From Candidatus Rickettsiella isopodorum (lineage in GTDB: Bacteria > Pseudomonadota > Gammaproteobacteria > Diplorickettsiales > Diplorickettsiaceae): 64,000 nt of DNA. The notes beneath the pieces are model-generated. The model saw only the letters and a program-made list of their open reading frames with translations, had not been told where the DNA came from and did no database searches. Made by a program: the position numbers and the translations under genes. Positions 25,738 through 35,468 of the stretch are shown here, one piece after another (the stretch's first letter is position 1; each line of letters starts with the position of its first letter). The DNA lies in the NCBI RefSeq assembly GCF_001881495.1, contig NZ_LUKY01000033.1:434001-498000 (forward strand), given 5' to 3'.

Positions 25738-25944
25738 ATGTGGAATATATCCGAACAAATACGTTATCAAATAATTGCCCAATATCGAGACAATACCATT
25801 TTGGTCAATATTCTAGGTCAAGGCTTATATTTTATACGTTCAGCTAATCAAATTTTTACTGCACCCACACTAATGAGTGGATTTTCACAAGAAGATGCCG
25901 CTTTAATAGGCTATATAGTAGGTTCAGAAAATCATAAAGTCTAA
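25738..25944 (+). CDS. Small hypothetical protein with C-terminal IGYxVGSE motif (68 aa)
   Basis: The ATG at 25738 has GGAG seven bases upstream, so translation is well supported. The 68-residue product is not one I can assign to a known family. Its C-terminal half, TAPTLMSGFSQEDAALIGYIVGSE, split here for length as TAPTLMSGF and SQEDAALIGYIVGSE, resembles the end of the 179-residue protein at 8477 (LTPQETYDLGYAVGSE), and its NTILVNIL strand corresponds to TIFTLEI there. It therefore looks like one unit of a small repeated domain. It stands alone behind its own promoter and long leader, 148 bp upstream of rpiA. Confidence 0.6.
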   Translation: MWNISEQIRYQIIAQYRDNTILVNILGQGLYFIRSANQIFTAPTLMSGFSQEDAALIGYIVGSENHKV

Positions 25945-26092
25945 ATTTCGATAAAAAATAGGTTTTTATTTCTAGTTAATTAAGAATACTAACTTTTTAG
26001 AGATATCGCATAACTTTTAATAACTAGAAATTGCATGCTGTTTAAGCTTATGTCAAAGTAACTTTATGAAAATCTGGCCAGAGGAGATCTTA

Positions 26093-26764
26093 GTGGCAAC
26101 ACAAAACCAAGAACTATTAAAAAGTAAGGTGGCAGAGGCTGCATTAGACTACATCAAAGCAGGCTCCGTTTTGGGTATAGGGAGTGGTAGCACAATAAAT
26201 TATCTTATTACTGCGTTAGCCTCTATCAAACATAAAATCGAAGGCGTAGTTCCAGCGTCCATAGAAACAGAAAAGCGGCTAAAGCAGCTTAATATTCCAG
26301 TTTTAGATCTAAATAGTGTCGGAGAGTTGGCACTTTATATAGATGGTGCTGATGAAGTCAATCCCCAACTGCAACTTATAAAAGGTGGCGGAGGGGCATT
26401 AACACGTGAAAAAATTATTGCGGCTGCAAGCAGAAATTTTATTTGTATTGTTGATGAAAGTAAGTATGTCAAAATGCTAGGACAAAAAAACCTACCTCTG
26501 GAAGTTATTCCTATGGGGCGTAGTTATGTTGCGAGAGAATTAGTAAAATTGGGAGGCTTTCCTGTTTATAGAGAAAAATTTATTACTGACAATGACAATA
26601 TTATATTAGACACTCAACATTGGGATTTTACTGATCCTATTAAACTCGAACGTTTACTAAATAATATTCCGGGTGTAGTGGGTAATGGATTATTCGCCCA
26701 GCGTCCTGCAAATAGATTACTCATAGCAAATCAAGGTGGCATTAAAACAATTGAAACATCATAA
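26093..26764 (+). CDS. rpiA: Ribose-5-phosphate isomerase A
   Basis: The protein matches RpiA throughout: GIGSGST near residue 29 binds the phosphate, YIDGADEVN holds the catalytic Asp, and [14 protein letters not shown] and [11 protein letters not shown] follow. It interconverts ribose 5-phosphate and ribulose 5-phosphate in the pentose phosphate pathway. An ATG at 26066 is in frame, but the GTG at 26093 is preceded by GAGGAG at ideal distance and gives the usual N-terminus ([17 protein letters not shown]), so I prefer it, giving 223 residues. It converges on ahcY. Confidence 0.96.
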   Translation: MATQNQELLKSKVAEAALDYIKAGSVLGIGSGSTINYLITALASIKHKIEGVVPASIETEKRLKQLNIPVLDLNSVGELALYIDGADEVNPQLQLIKGGGGALTREKIIAAASRNFICIVDESKYVKMLGQKNLPLEVIPMGRSYVARELVKLGGFPVYREKFITDNDNIILDTQHWDFTDPIKLERLLNNIPGVVGNGLFAQRPANRLLIANQGGIKTIETS

Positions 26765-26769
26765 TTTTA

Positions 26770-28086
26770 TTAATAACGATAATAATCTGATTTATAAGGT
26801 CCTTGGGGCTTAACACCAATATAATCAGCTTGCGCGGGAGTCAGTTCAGTTAATTTAGCACCCACTTTTTCTAAATGTAAACGTGCCACTTGTTCATCAA
26901 GTGCTTTAGGTAACATATAAACCTTACCTTTTTCATAGCGATCATTATATTGCCATAATTCAATCTGTGCTAAAACCTGATTAGCAAATGAATTAGACAT
27001 AACAAAACTTGGATGTCCTGTCGCACAGCCTAAATTAACTAGACGACCTTCTGCTAATAATAGTAAACGCTTTTTATCAGGAAAATTTATCTGATCAACT
27101 TGTGGCTTGATATTTAGCCAAATGAATTGGCGTAATCCAGCCACATCTATCTCAGAATCAAAATGGCCAATATTGCAAACGATAGCCAAATCTTTCATCT
27201 GTTTCATATGTGACAAAGTGATAACATCTTTGTTTCCAGTAGCCGTTACAAATATGTCTCCTAGTTTTGCCACATCATCCATAGTGACTACCCGATAGCC
27301 TTCCATGGCCGCTTGTAATGCGCAAATGGGATCAATTTCGGTAATCCAAACTGTGGCGCCATAGGCGCGGAGACTTTGCGCGCATCCTTTTCCTACATCT
27401 CCGTAACCACAAACTACAGCAATTTTACCCGCGATCATAACGTCAGTTGCTCGCTTTAAGGCATCAATTAAAGACTCTCTACAACCATAAAGATTATCAA
27501 ATTTAGATTTTGTTACCGAATCATTCACATTAATCGCTGGGACTAACAATGTTTTTTCTTTTTGCATTTGATAAAGTCTATGCACACCCGTCGTTGTTTC
27601 TTCTGATACCCCTTTAATAGCCTGTAATAGTTTAGGGTACTTTTCATGGAGTAATAAAGTAAGATCTCCTCCATCATCTAATAATAAGTTTGGAGCCCAG
27701 CCATCCGATCCGATTAAAGTCTGTTCAATACACCACCAAAATTCTTCTTCTGTTTCTCCCTTCCAAGCAAAAACTGGAATATTTCGGGCCGCCATAGCTG
27801 CTGCGGCATGATCTTGCGTGGAAAAAATATTACACGATGACCACCGTACTTCAGCACCCAAATCAAGCAATGTTTCAATTAAAACTGCCGTTTGTATGGT
27901 CATATGCAAACAACCCGCAATGCGTGCACCCGTTAAAGGTTTTTTGTTAGCATATTTTTTGCGTAAAGCCATTAAACCTGGCATTTCTTTCTCAGCAATG
28001 GTTATCTCTCGTCGCCCCCAATCCGCTAAACTTAAATCAGCAACTTTATGGTCAGCAATGCTATTTTTTAACTTTTCTGTGATCAT
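26770..28086 (-). CDS. ahcY: Adenosylhomocysteinase
   Basis: The 438-residue protein is a typical SAH hydrolase: [31 protein letters not shown] with the catalytic Lys, the NAD-binding [14 protein letters not shown], and the C-terminal YKSDYYRY, which contributes to the neighbouring subunit's NAD site. It splits S-adenosylhomocysteine to adenosine and homocysteine, clearing the by-product of methyl transfer. It lies downstream of metK on the same strand with repeat E between them, so the two halves of the methyl cycle are together. Many gammaproteobacteria use Pfs/LuxS instead; AhcY is common in Legionellales. Confidence 0.97.
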   Translation of the reverse strand: MITEKLKNSIADHKVADLSLADWGRREITIAEKEMPGLMALRKKYANKKPLTGARIAGCLHMTIQTAVLIETLLDLGAEVRWSSCNIFSTQDHAAAAMAARNIPVFAWKGETEEEFWWCIEQTLIGSDGWAPNLLLDDGGDLTLLLHEKYPKLLQAIKGVSEETTTGVHRLYQMQKEKTLLVPAINVNDSVTKSKFDNLYGCRESLIDALKRATDVMIAGKIAVVCGYGDVGKGCAQSLRAYGATVWITEIDPICALQAAMEGYRVVTMDDVAKLGDIFVTATGNKDVITLSHMKQMKDLAIVCNIGHFDSEIDVAGLRQFIWLNIKPQVDQINFPDKKRLLLLAEGRLVNLGCATGHPSFVMSNSFANQVLAQIELWQYNDRYEKGKVYMLPKALDEQVARLHLEKVGAKLTELTPAQADYIGVKPQGPYKSDYYRY

Positions 28087-28198
28087 AAATAAATACCTTT
28101 TTCAATAACAATAACTTAAATTAAAATAGTAATTTTTGGTGTTCTTACATTCATAGCATGGATTTTTGTTAGGCGCCGCATATGATGCGCCTGCATCT

Positions 28199-28262
28199 AT
28201 ACACTATACTGAGGATTGCGGATTGCATGGCAACACAGGCAAAATTCAAGTAGAAAGAGAAT
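28199..28262 (+). repeat. Dispersed repeat, copy E (just past metK)
   Basis: Shares CTGAGGATTGCGGATTG, GGCAACACAGGCAAAATTCAAG with the other copies (the second written here as two motifs, GGCAACACAGGC and AAAATTCAAG). As with copies A and C it lies on the plus strand directly after the stop of a minus-strand gene, four bases from the metK stop. I found no partner copy upstream of metK. Confidence 0.7.
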
Positions 28263-28266
28263 AAAT

Positions 28267-29454
28267 TTAAAATTCTGTTAGTTGTTTGCTTTCATGGGTT
28301 AATAAGTCTGCGCGTAATAATTCCTTCTTATCAAGTTTTTCCCAGGGAAAATCTTCGTTTTCACGGCCAAAATGACCATAGGCTGCAGTGCGTTTATAAA
28401 TAGGCCTTAATAAGTTGAGCATTTCAATTAAGCCTCGTGGCCTTAAATCAAAATGTTGTTGGATTAACTCAATAATACGTTGATCAGATAATTTAGCTGT
28501 TCCAAATGTATTAATATTGATAGATGTGGGCTCTGCAATACCGATAGCGTAAGAGACTTGAATTTCACACCGTTCGGCTAAGCCTGCAGCGACGATATTT
28601 TTAGCAACATAACGCGCAGCATAAGCTGCTGAACGATCGACCTTACTGGGATCCTTGCCTGAAAAACAACCTCCGCCATGACGCGCCATACCACCATAAG
28701 TATCGACGATAATTTTACGTCCTGTTAAGCCCGTATCACCTAAAGGCCCCCCAATAACAAAACGACCCGTAGGATTGACATAATACCTTGTGGATTTTGT
28801 TAACCATGCTGAAGGAAAAGTAGGCTTGATAATCTCTTCCATGACAGCTTCTTTCAGATCATCGTAAGCAATATCAGGCGCATGTTGAGTAGAAAGCACT
28901 ATCGCCTCAACACCGATAGGTTTACCATTTTGATAACGTAAACTTACCTGACTTTTAGCATCAGGTCGCAACCAACTCAAATTATTATTTTTACGTAACT
29001 TCGCCTGGCGTTCCATTAATCGATGCGCGTAAGTAATAGCCGCAGGCATCAACACATCAGTTTCATTACTGGCATAACCAAACATTAAACCCTGATCGCC
29101 AGCGCCTTGTTCAAGTTTATTGATCTTATCCACTCCCTGAGCAATATCAGGTGATTGTTTGCCAATAGCAGTCATAACTGCGCAAGATTCCCAGTCGAAT
29201 CCCATCGATGAACTATTGTAGCCAATCTCTTTAACAGTTTCCCTGACGATCTGCTCTACATCAACCCATGCAGTCGTAGTTACCTCGCCCGCAACCAACA
29301 CCATCCCTGTCTTGACTAGGGCTTCACAGGCGACTCTAGCATTTTTATCCTGAAGTAAAATTGCGTCTAAAACAGCATCAGAAATTTGATCAGCAATCTT
29401 ATCTGGATGACCTTCCGATACTGATTCCGAAGTAAATGTTGTGTAATTATCCAT
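28267..29454 (-). CDS. metK: S-adenosylmethionine synthetase
   Basis: The protein shows all MetK marks: [17 protein letters not shown], the hexapeptide GAGDQG in the methionine/ATP site, and the P-loop-like [19 protein letters not shown]. It makes S-adenosylmethionine from methionine and ATP in the cytosol. The frame opens at a TTG at 29466; the ATG at 29454 with GAGA seven bases upstream gives the family N-terminus ([11 protein letters not shown]) and 395 residues. It is followed by repeat E and then ahcY on the same strand. Confidence 0.97.
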   Translation of the reverse strand: MDNYTTFTSESVSEGHPDKIADQISDAVLDAILLQDKNARVACEALVKTGMVLVAGEVTTTAWVDVEQIVRETVKEIGYNSSSMGFDWESCAVMTAIGKQSPDIAQGVDKINKLEQGAGDQGLMFGYASNETDVLMPAAITYAHRLMERQAKLRKNNNLSWLRPDAKSQVSLRYQNGKPIGVEAIVLSTQHAPDIAYDDLKEAVMEEIIKPTFPSAWLTKSTRYYVNPTGRFVIGGPLGDTGLTGRKIIVDTYGGMARHGGGCFSGKDPSKVDRSAAYAARYVAKNIVAAGLAERCEIQVSYAIGIAEPTSININTFGTAKLSDQRIIELIQQHFDLRPRGLIEMLNLLRPIYKRTAAYGHFGRENEDFPWEKLDKKELLRADLLTHESKQLTEF

Positions 29455-29587
29455 TTTTATTCTCAAATCTAAAAAGAGAAGTGACTTAAAAACTAAGCTT
29501 TAAAATCAAAAAGAAGTATATACTAGCGAATCTTTTTTAAAATAGCTAATTAAGACAGTACTTGAACTAATTTAGAACAGTCTATTA

Positions 29588-30871
29588 CTAGGATCGTGGT
29601 TCACGCATTAGAAATGTAGCTATAAAAGCGATGCAAAAGCCTATGGGGATTATCAACAACGCACGATGGTAATCACTCGGTGAATAGACTCTAATTTGGT
29701 TTACTACTGTTCCTTGAAAATTAGCATCCAGCAACCAGCCAAATAAAGGTTGAAATACCGCATAGCCCCCTATTGCCATAAAGGATACAACACTTACTGA
29801 AGTGGCTGTTAAATTCTTTGGGTTACTGGCTGCAACTAAGGGGTAACTCAAAATCTGACTGCTGGAAAAAAAACCTAACGCAAAAAACAATGAAGCGATG
29901 GTTATTATAGAGAAACCTGGTACACAGATAATCGTAATCACTACTAACTGAGAAATAATTACTCCTAACATCATGAGCGGTATACGTTTTTGAATTTTAT
30001 CAGAAACCCATCCTACAACTGGACCACCCACGATCGTTCCTATAAAAAGTAAGCTCGGTGCAAATGAAGCTTCTGTTACAGAAAAATGATCTGCTTGTTG
30101 TAAAAATAAACTTCCCCAAATAGCACCTAAAAGAGCAATCGGCAAATTTAATAAACAAACATAAAGTCCACATAAACTATTTTGTGGATTCAAATAGGCG
30201 AGTCGCCAACTTTTTAATAGGCCTAACTTAGAAAGTTCTTGATGAGATTTTTTTTGTTCCTGATGTAAGTTAGCTGGATAATCTTGAACAACACTAAAAA
30301 TTATTAAAAAAATAATAACGCCTAAACTTGCATCAAAAAATAAAGCATGGCGCCAACCTACTAGTTCGACTAATACAGTTAAAGGTGTTTGTGCTATCAG
30401 ACCTCCAAACATAGCCATCGTTACAATTAAGCCGCTTACTAATGCCATATTTTTTGCCGGAAACCAACGCGACGCAAGTCGAATACTACTTAAAAAACAA
30501 AAAGCGCTACCAATACCACTCATAAAACGGAATATCGATGCCCAGATAAATGAACTTGTGATTGCAAAAGCGACAATACCAATAATACAAAGAAACAACG
30601 AAGATAGAATAATTTTACGTGTCGAAAACCTATCTAACAAAGTACCCGCAATAGGTAAAAATAATAAATTGGCGTAAAAATAATAAGCGGATAGTTTACC
30701 CAATCCAGTCGCATTAAGAGAAAAGGCATGCATCAAATCTGCACTGATTGCATTGAACATATTCAATTGAATAAATTCATAGAAAAAAAACAATGCCGCC
30801 GAAAAACAAACTATCCATGGCAATTTTTTATCCATTACCGAAACACTCTCGTTAAACGCTGAAGTTAGCAT
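29588..30871 (-). CDS. MFS transporter, second of a tandem pair
   Basis: The 427-residue protein has twelve hydrophobic segments and the MFS loop motif GTLLDRFSTRKI between helices 2 and 3. It is a clear paralogue of the next gene upstream: both start with SAALFFFYEFIQL-x-MFN and share SRWFP and GWVSDKI-type loops. From memory the 'FFFYEFIQ' start recalls Legionella/Coxiella MFS proteins of the Pht group that import amino acids or nucleosides, but I cannot verify this. The ATG at 30871 overlaps the end of the upstream gene by seven bases, so the pair is co-translated. Confidence 0.85.
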   Translation of the reverse strand: MLTSAFNESVSVMDKKLPWIVCFSAALFFFYEFIQLNMFNAISADLMHAFSLNATGLGKLSAYYFYANLLFLPIAGTLLDRFSTRKIILSSLFLCIIGIVAFAITSSFIWASIFRFMSGIGSAFCFLSSIRLASRWFPAKNMALVSGLIVTMAMFGGLIAQTPLTVLVELVGWRHALFFDASLGVIIFLIIFSVVQDYPANLHQEQKKSHQELSKLGLLKSWRLAYLNPQNSLCGLYVCLLNLPIALLGAIWGSLFLQQADHFSVTEASFAPSLLFIGTIVGGPVVGWVSDKIQKRIPLMMLGVIISQLVVITIICVPGFSIITIASLFFALGFFSSSQILSYPLVAASNPKNLTATSVSVVSFMAIGGYAVFQPLFGWLLDANFQGTVVNQIRVYSPSDYHRALLIIPIGFCIAFIATFLMREPRS

Positions 30872-32184
30872 AGGTTATTCTCGCGAGTAAAAGGTTGGCA
30901 ATAGGTTTCACGTAAACAAAATGCAGCAATTAGGCTGACTATAAAAGCTATCGGCATAATAGACATACCATATAGAAAATTACTAGCTGAATAATAAGGT
31001 ATTCCTTGTGAAAAAGTTTGATCCCAACGCAGATCAATCAACCATCCAAATAAAGGTTGGAATACAGCTCCTCCACCCATGATTAGAATTGAAGCTAAAC
31101 TGGTTGATGTCCCCGTCAAATATCTAGGATTACTTTCAGCAATCAAAGGGTAGCTAATAATTTGGGTACTTGTAAAAAACCCTAATAATAAAAATAAAAT
31201 AAGCAAGCTATAAAAGTGCAATATGGGTATAAACATAATAGCTATTAAAACAAACAGTGAAAGCATAGCACCGATAATCATCAACAATCTTCGTCTACCA
31301 ATAAAGTCAGAGAACCAACCGACTAAAGGTGAACCAATAATAGTGCCTAAAAAGATCATGGTAGCCACTAAAGAAGCTTGAGTTTTTTCAAGATGGTGTA
31401 CTTGTGTTAAGTACAATGTCCCCCATAATGCGCCCAACAAAATTATGGGTAAATTTAAAAGACACGTGTATATTCCTGCTAAAGTATTTTGCTTATTCCG
31501 CAAGGATAAATTGATACTTTTCATTATCGAAATAGGCTTAGCAGCTACATCCTCGACCATTTTCTGAGATAGTTGATGCTTAGGATAATCATAGACAAAG
31601 AGATAAATCAATAACGTAATAAATACGCCTAATCCAGCATTTATCAATACTGCCTTTCGCCATCCTAAAGCATGTACTACGAGTGCAAAAGGCGTTTGCG
31701 CCACTATTCCTCCAGCCACCGCAATAGTAATGATAATTCCAATAATTAAAGCTAACCTCTGTGAAGGAAACCAACGCGTTGCTAATTTAATACAGCTCAA
31801 AAAGCAAAAAGCGTTACCAATACCGGCTATAAAATGACTAAAAGCCGCTATCTCAAAAGACTGGCTAAAAGCAAACAGCAGAGTCGAAAGAACCACCATA
31901 ATCATGGCGCTAAGTATAATAATACGGATAGAAAAGCGATCGACTAAGATTCCAGCAAATAATAAAAAAATAACATCTGCATAGAAATAAGTCGCAGATA
32001 AGAAACCTAATTGGCCCGCATTTATTGAAAAATCATGCATTAACTCTTGGCTAATCGAGTTAAACATCCCCAGCTGGATGAACTCGTAAAAGAAAAATAG
32101 CGCGGCAGAGAGGCAAACCAGCCAGGGCTGAATCTTAGAAAAACTTAGATAGTCACATATTCGTTTTAAGGTAGTTATGGCCAT
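30865..32184 (-). CDS. MFS transporter, first of a tandem pair
   Basis: This 439-residue, twelve-helix transporter is the paralogue of the downstream gene; conserved blocks include SAALFFFYEFIQLGMFNSIS, the loop GILVDRFSIRII and TRWFPSQRLAL. Tandem duplication followed by divergence suggests two related substrates. The inner membrane is the expected location. The ATG at 32184 lies just after a G+C-poor leader of about 120 bp. Substrate cannot be read from sequence; a nutrient taken from the host cytosol or vacuole is a reasonable guess for a Legionellales member. Confidence 0.85.
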   Translation of the reverse strand: MAITTLKRICDYLSFSKIQPWLVCLSAALFFFYEFIQLGMFNSISQELMHDFSINAGQLGFLSATYFYADVIFLLFAGILVDRFSIRIIILSAMIMVVLSTLLFAFSQSFEIAAFSHFIAGIGNAFCFLSCIKLATRWFPSQRLALIIGIIITIAVAGGIVAQTPFALVVHALGWRKAVLINAGLGVFITLLIYLFVYDYPKHQLSQKMVEDVAAKPISIMKSINLSLRNKQNTLAGIYTCLLNLPIILLGALWGTLYLTQVHHLEKTQASLVATMIFLGTIIGSPLVGWFSDFIGRRRLLMIIGAMLSLFVLIAIMFIPILHFYSLLILFLLLGFFTSTQIISYPLIAESNPRYLTGTSTSLASILIMGGGAVFQPLFGWLIDLRWDQTFSQGIPYYSASNFLYGMSIMPIAFIVSLIAAFCLRETYCQPFTRENNLC

Positions 32185-32308
32185 TAATGCCTCAAATAGA
32201 GAGTAGACTTACAAACTTCCGTCTTTTATTTTTAGGGACTATTTGGGAGGGCTAGTGTATAGCAAACCAGGCCTATTGTCCAAGCAAAACCAATCAAGTC
32301 AGGGAGTA

Positions 32309-34060
32309 TTAAAGGCTTTTTGATAGTGCATTTTCGAAGTAGCCCTCAACATCATTTGCTTCTTTTGGTACCCCAGAAGATGGCCCGAAGAAAGCACAAT
32401 TACTCAGCTTCATCAATGAAGCTAAAGATTTCTTAGTCGCTTCTACTCTCGCCTCAATGAGTACCCCATCATCCTCTTGCATACAGTTACTGACGTAAGA
32501 ATTCATAAAGCAAGCGATACTAGCAATCCTTGAGACGCATGAGCCTGTAAACACCAATCCTGCATTACCCAAAGCATTTACTATTACCGCAGAAAACTCT
32601 ACTATTTTCCACAAATAATACGCTATATCTTTCGGTAAATCAGAACTAGGGTTAGAGCTACTTTTGAATAAACTATTACACCAAGCAAGCGCAGTGATTA
32701 ATGTAAACGGTAGATCGCCAATAATTGCAGCTAAAGTTATTCCATCCGCAGCAACCAAACCTAATAAACTAGCCAAAGTAGATGTACCGATAAAATCAAG
32801 ATAACCCAAACCAAAAAAGGCAACACCCATAACACATACTTTAAAAACATAGCCTAAACCTTTAGCACCATTCAGATTATGCCATTTTTCTTTAACATCT
32901 AGTTTAATTTCTTGCCATGAGAACTGGGATTGTAACACTCCTATAAATGTTCTAAACATCACTATAGTTAAACCAATTAACAACGCACTAGCCAATATAC
33001 TCAATAAAACAGCTGACAACTGCGGGCATGCTACAATTAATGCTGGACAAATAACTGCTATCATTTTTGTCCCTTCAAGGTAAGTAATAGCTGCTGTTGC
33101 AATTCCTACCGATATGGAAAAAAAAACAGGGGGGAAAAGTAAAAATTTCTTACTCCTCGATAATTGGAGACGCTTACCTTGTTGATCGATAAATTTAGCC
33201 ACCGCACCATTTCTGCAAAGATCTTGCAAAAATGGTGAAATATGCTGTGAGAAAAGCTGAAAATTGGCTCTACTACCCGCAAAGAAAATTAACAGGCTTA
33301 GAGGAATCACTAATCCAAGTGGCCAACTAAAACCGACTAGTAATACAAAGATAGCGCCGCCTGTACTTAGTCCACAAGCTAATGCTGAAATGAATTCTAT
33401 GCCAACGCCACATCCATAGAAAAGTTTGTCAGTCCAGACAGAAAAACGAGAAATTAATTTAGTCGCCTCTGAAAAATTTTCTTCAATATTTTCAGGAGTA
33501 GAATTAAATTTTTTATATTTTAGAAATATATTAATAGCATTTATTAAGGATTTCTTTTTGAATTTCCTATTTCCATTTGATTCAAGACTAGGTTGTTCAA
33601 ATGACTCAAGCAAATTTTTGATAAATTCTTTTTCTTCAGCATCATTAGCACTTGCAGCGGCTTGCTTAAACTGTAGCAAAATTTCATAAACTAATTTAAA
33701 TAAGCCCAGATGTATCGATCTTCTAGTAGATTTAGGTATATTTTTTTTAAACTTCAATAGCTGACGTTTTTTTCTATATTCATCATCAGTATTAATCCAA
33801 GTTTCTTCAGGATCAGCCCAAACTTGAATAAAACAGAGAAGTTTAAATAAACTTAACAATTCTTGTTGGGAAACGAATTCCCTTTTGCTTTCATTATTTT
33901 GAATGTCTTTAATGATATGTTGCCGAAATTGAAGCTTTTCATCTATCTCTTTATCTTGAACGCTCTTGTCAAAAGCTAAATATGACGCTCGACCGGATGA
34001 ATACAGATTTTTAATAAACTGTTCAGGATATATAAACGAGGCCTTATTTTCAGTTGCCAT
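32309..34060 (-). CDS. Large membrane protein of unknown function (583 aa)
   Basis: I do not recognise a family. The first 200 residues are soluble, charged and probably helical. Residues of about 210-520 contain eight or nine hydrophobic segments, some in pairs (FISALACGLSTGGAIFVLLV, MIAVICPALIVACPQLSAVL, GVAFFGLGYLDFIGTSTLAS). The last 60 residues are soluble again and end in YFENALSKSL. There is no signal peptide. A cytosolic N-terminus with a multi-pass centre is seen among Legionellales proteins that are secreted into host membranes, but that is only a suggestion. It is monocistronic; upstream at 34129 lies the recurring 10-mer GTAGGTAAAA. Confidence 0.6.
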   Translation of the reverse strand: MATENKASFIYPEQFIKNLYSSGRASYLAFDKSVQDKEIDEKLQFRQHIIKDIQNNESKREFVSQQELLSLFKLLCFIQVWADPEETWINTDDEYRKKRQLLKFKKNIPKSTRRSIHLGLFKLVYEILLQFKQAAASANDAEEKEFIKNLLESFEQPSLESNGNRKFKKKSLINAINIFLKYKKFNSTPENIEENFSEATKLISRFSVWTDKLFYGCGVGIEFISALACGLSTGGAIFVLLVGFSWPLGLVIPLSLLIFFAGSRANFQLFSQHISPFLQDLCRNGAVAKFIDQQGKRLQLSRSKKFLLFPPVFFSISVGIATAAITYLEGTKMIAVICPALIVACPQLSAVLLSILASALLIGLTIVMFRTFIGVLQSQFSWQEIKLDVKEKWHNLNGAKGLGYVFKVCVMGVAFFGLGYLDFIGTSTLASLLGLVAADGITLAAIIGDLPFTLITALAWCNSLFKSSSNPSSDLPKDIAYYLWKIVEFSAVIVNALGNAGLVFTGSCVSRIASIACFMNSYVSNCMQEDDGVLIEARVEATKKSLASLMKLSNCAFFGPSSGVPKEANDVEGYFENALSKSL

Positions 34061-34258
34061 AAAATTCTCTATTGAGCAAAAACAAGCTCATTACCTAGTG
34101 ATACCATTGCCTTAATGATTTATTCTAAGTAGGTAAAATTAAGAGAATATTAAAAAGACTGAATATATCAAATCACTCCTGAATAAAAACCTAATGCAGA
34201 TATTTAAAGAATTTTTAGAGATAAGACTATAAAAGATCTGAAAGGAAATTAATTAGGC

Positions 34259-34837
34259 TTAACCATCTGTTAATTTAAAGTGTTTTCTGCACACTGAAAC
34301 ATAACGTTCATTTCCGCCTATCTCTATTTGTTTACCTTCTGTTATTTTATGATTTTCAGCATCAAATCTGATATTCATAATCGCTTTACGTCCACAATAA
34401 CAGACGGTCTTTATCTCGTTGATCTCATCAGCCCAGATCAATAAATAGAGACTACCTTCAAAAGGCTCTGCACGAAAATCGCTACGCAATCCATAACATA
34501 AAACTGGGATATTTAAACGATCAACAATAACAGTCAATTGTAATGCTTGCTCTTTTGTCAAAAATTGAGCTTCATCGATTAAAACACATTTCAATTTCCG
34601 TTTTTGGCTTAAATAGGATTCTACATGATCGAATAAATTATCTTTTGGCGTGAATAAATTCGCCTCTGCGTTTAAACCAATTCGTGAATTTATACAGCCC
34701 AATTTATATCGATCATCGATGGCTGGAGCAAACAATAATGTTTGCATACCTCGTTCTTGATAATTATAGCTAGCTTGTAACAAAGCCGTGCTTTTGCCTG
34801 CGTTCATAGCGGAATAGTAAAAATAAAGCTTGGCCAT
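34259..34837 (-). CDS. tdk: Thymidine kinase
   Basis: The 192-residue protein is a type II (TK1-like) thymidine kinase: P-loop [11 protein letters not shown] at residue 8, the lid and base-binding segment [13 protein letters not shown] with the catalytic Glu, and zinc-binding cysteines in VCYCGRKA and VCRKH. It phosphorylates thymidine salvaged from the environment or host to dTMP. It is divergent from the thioredoxin-like gene; only 69 bp separate the two starts. Confidence 0.96.
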   Translation of the reverse strand: MAKLYFYYSAMNAGKSTALLQASYNYQERGMQTLLFAPAIDDRYKLGCINSRIGLNAEANLFTPKDNLFDHVESYLSQKRKLKCVLIDEAQFLTKEQALQLTVIVDRLNIPVLCYGLRSDFRAEPFEGSLYLLIWADEINEIKTVCYCGRKAIMNIRFDAENHKITEGKQIEIGGNERYVSVCRKHFKLTDG

Positions 34838-34868
34838 AATGGAAAATATAATAAATCAAGGTATAGGT

Positions 34869-34874
34869 TATAAT
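34869..34874 (+). promoter_or_regulatory. -10 box of the thioredoxin-like gene
   Basis: A consensus TATAAT lies 33 bases before the ATG at 34907. It is inside a small dyad, AGGTAT (34859-34864) and ATACCT (34873-34878), that could be an operator. Confidence 0.5.
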
Positions 34875-34906
34875 ACCTGGAACTATTGCAAATGGGGAGA
34901 ATCTTT

Positions 34907-35464
34907 ATGGCACTAACGCATTCTAGCATGCTTGCATTAGGCACCAAAGCAACCGATTTTAAACTAATGGATACAATTACCGGAAAATCATATCGTTTAT
35001 TAAAAGCGGCTAAGGATTCGAAAGCCACGGTTATTATGTTTATTTGCAATCATTGCCCCTATGTCAAGCATGTCATCCATGAGCTCGTCCAGCTCGCCAA
35101 AGACTACCAAGCAAAAAGCATCTCCTTTGTAGCCATTAGCGCTAATGATGCCATAAATTACCCAGAAGATACGCCTGAAAAAATGACTCAGCTAGCTAAA
35201 CAACTAAATTTTAGCTTCCCCTATCTGTATGATAAAACCCAATCGACTGCTAAGGTCTATCAAGCAGCTTGTACACCCGATTTTTTTATCTTCGATAAAG
35301 ATTTTTTCTGTGTATATCGTGGTCAATTAGACAGTTCTAGACCTGGCAATAAAATCCCTGTAACTGGTAAAGATATTCGTTCCGTTTTAGATAATATTCT
35401 TCAAGGAAAACCTGTGAATCCACTACAAATTCCTAGTATGGGCTGTAATATTAAATGGAAATAA
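34907..35464 (+). CDS. Thioredoxin-fold protein (AhpC/TSA-redoxin type) with CxxC
   Basis: The protein is a redoxin-domain member with the motif FICNHCPYVKH, giving a CNHC active site at the start of helix 1, and ACTPDFFIFDKDF with the cis-proline region. It is cytosolic, without a signal peptide, and resembles the bacterial 'thioredoxin family protein' group with NHCPYV that is often linked to peroxide or thiol metabolism. Exact electron donor and substrate are unknown. I use the ATG at 34907 with GGGGAG seven bases upstream; the frame extends to a TTG at 34886, which lies within the promoter region. Confidence 0.85.
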   Translation: MALTHSSMLALGTKATDFKLMDTITGKSYRLLKAAKDSKATVIMFICNHCPYVKHVIHELVQLAKDYQAKSISFVAISANDAINYPEDTPEKMTQLAKQLNFSFPYLYDKTQSTAKVYQAACTPDFFIFDKDFFCVYRGQLDSSRPGNKIPVTGKDIRSVLDNILQGKPVNPLQIPSMGCNIKWK

Positions 35465-35468
35465 AGAC

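Noticed and set aside
28170-28191. AGGCGC...GCGCCT dyad between metK and ahcY, considered as a SAH riboswitch or terminator
   Set aside because: It lacks the conserved SAH riboswitch sequence as I know it and has no T run; a plain imperfect hairpin.
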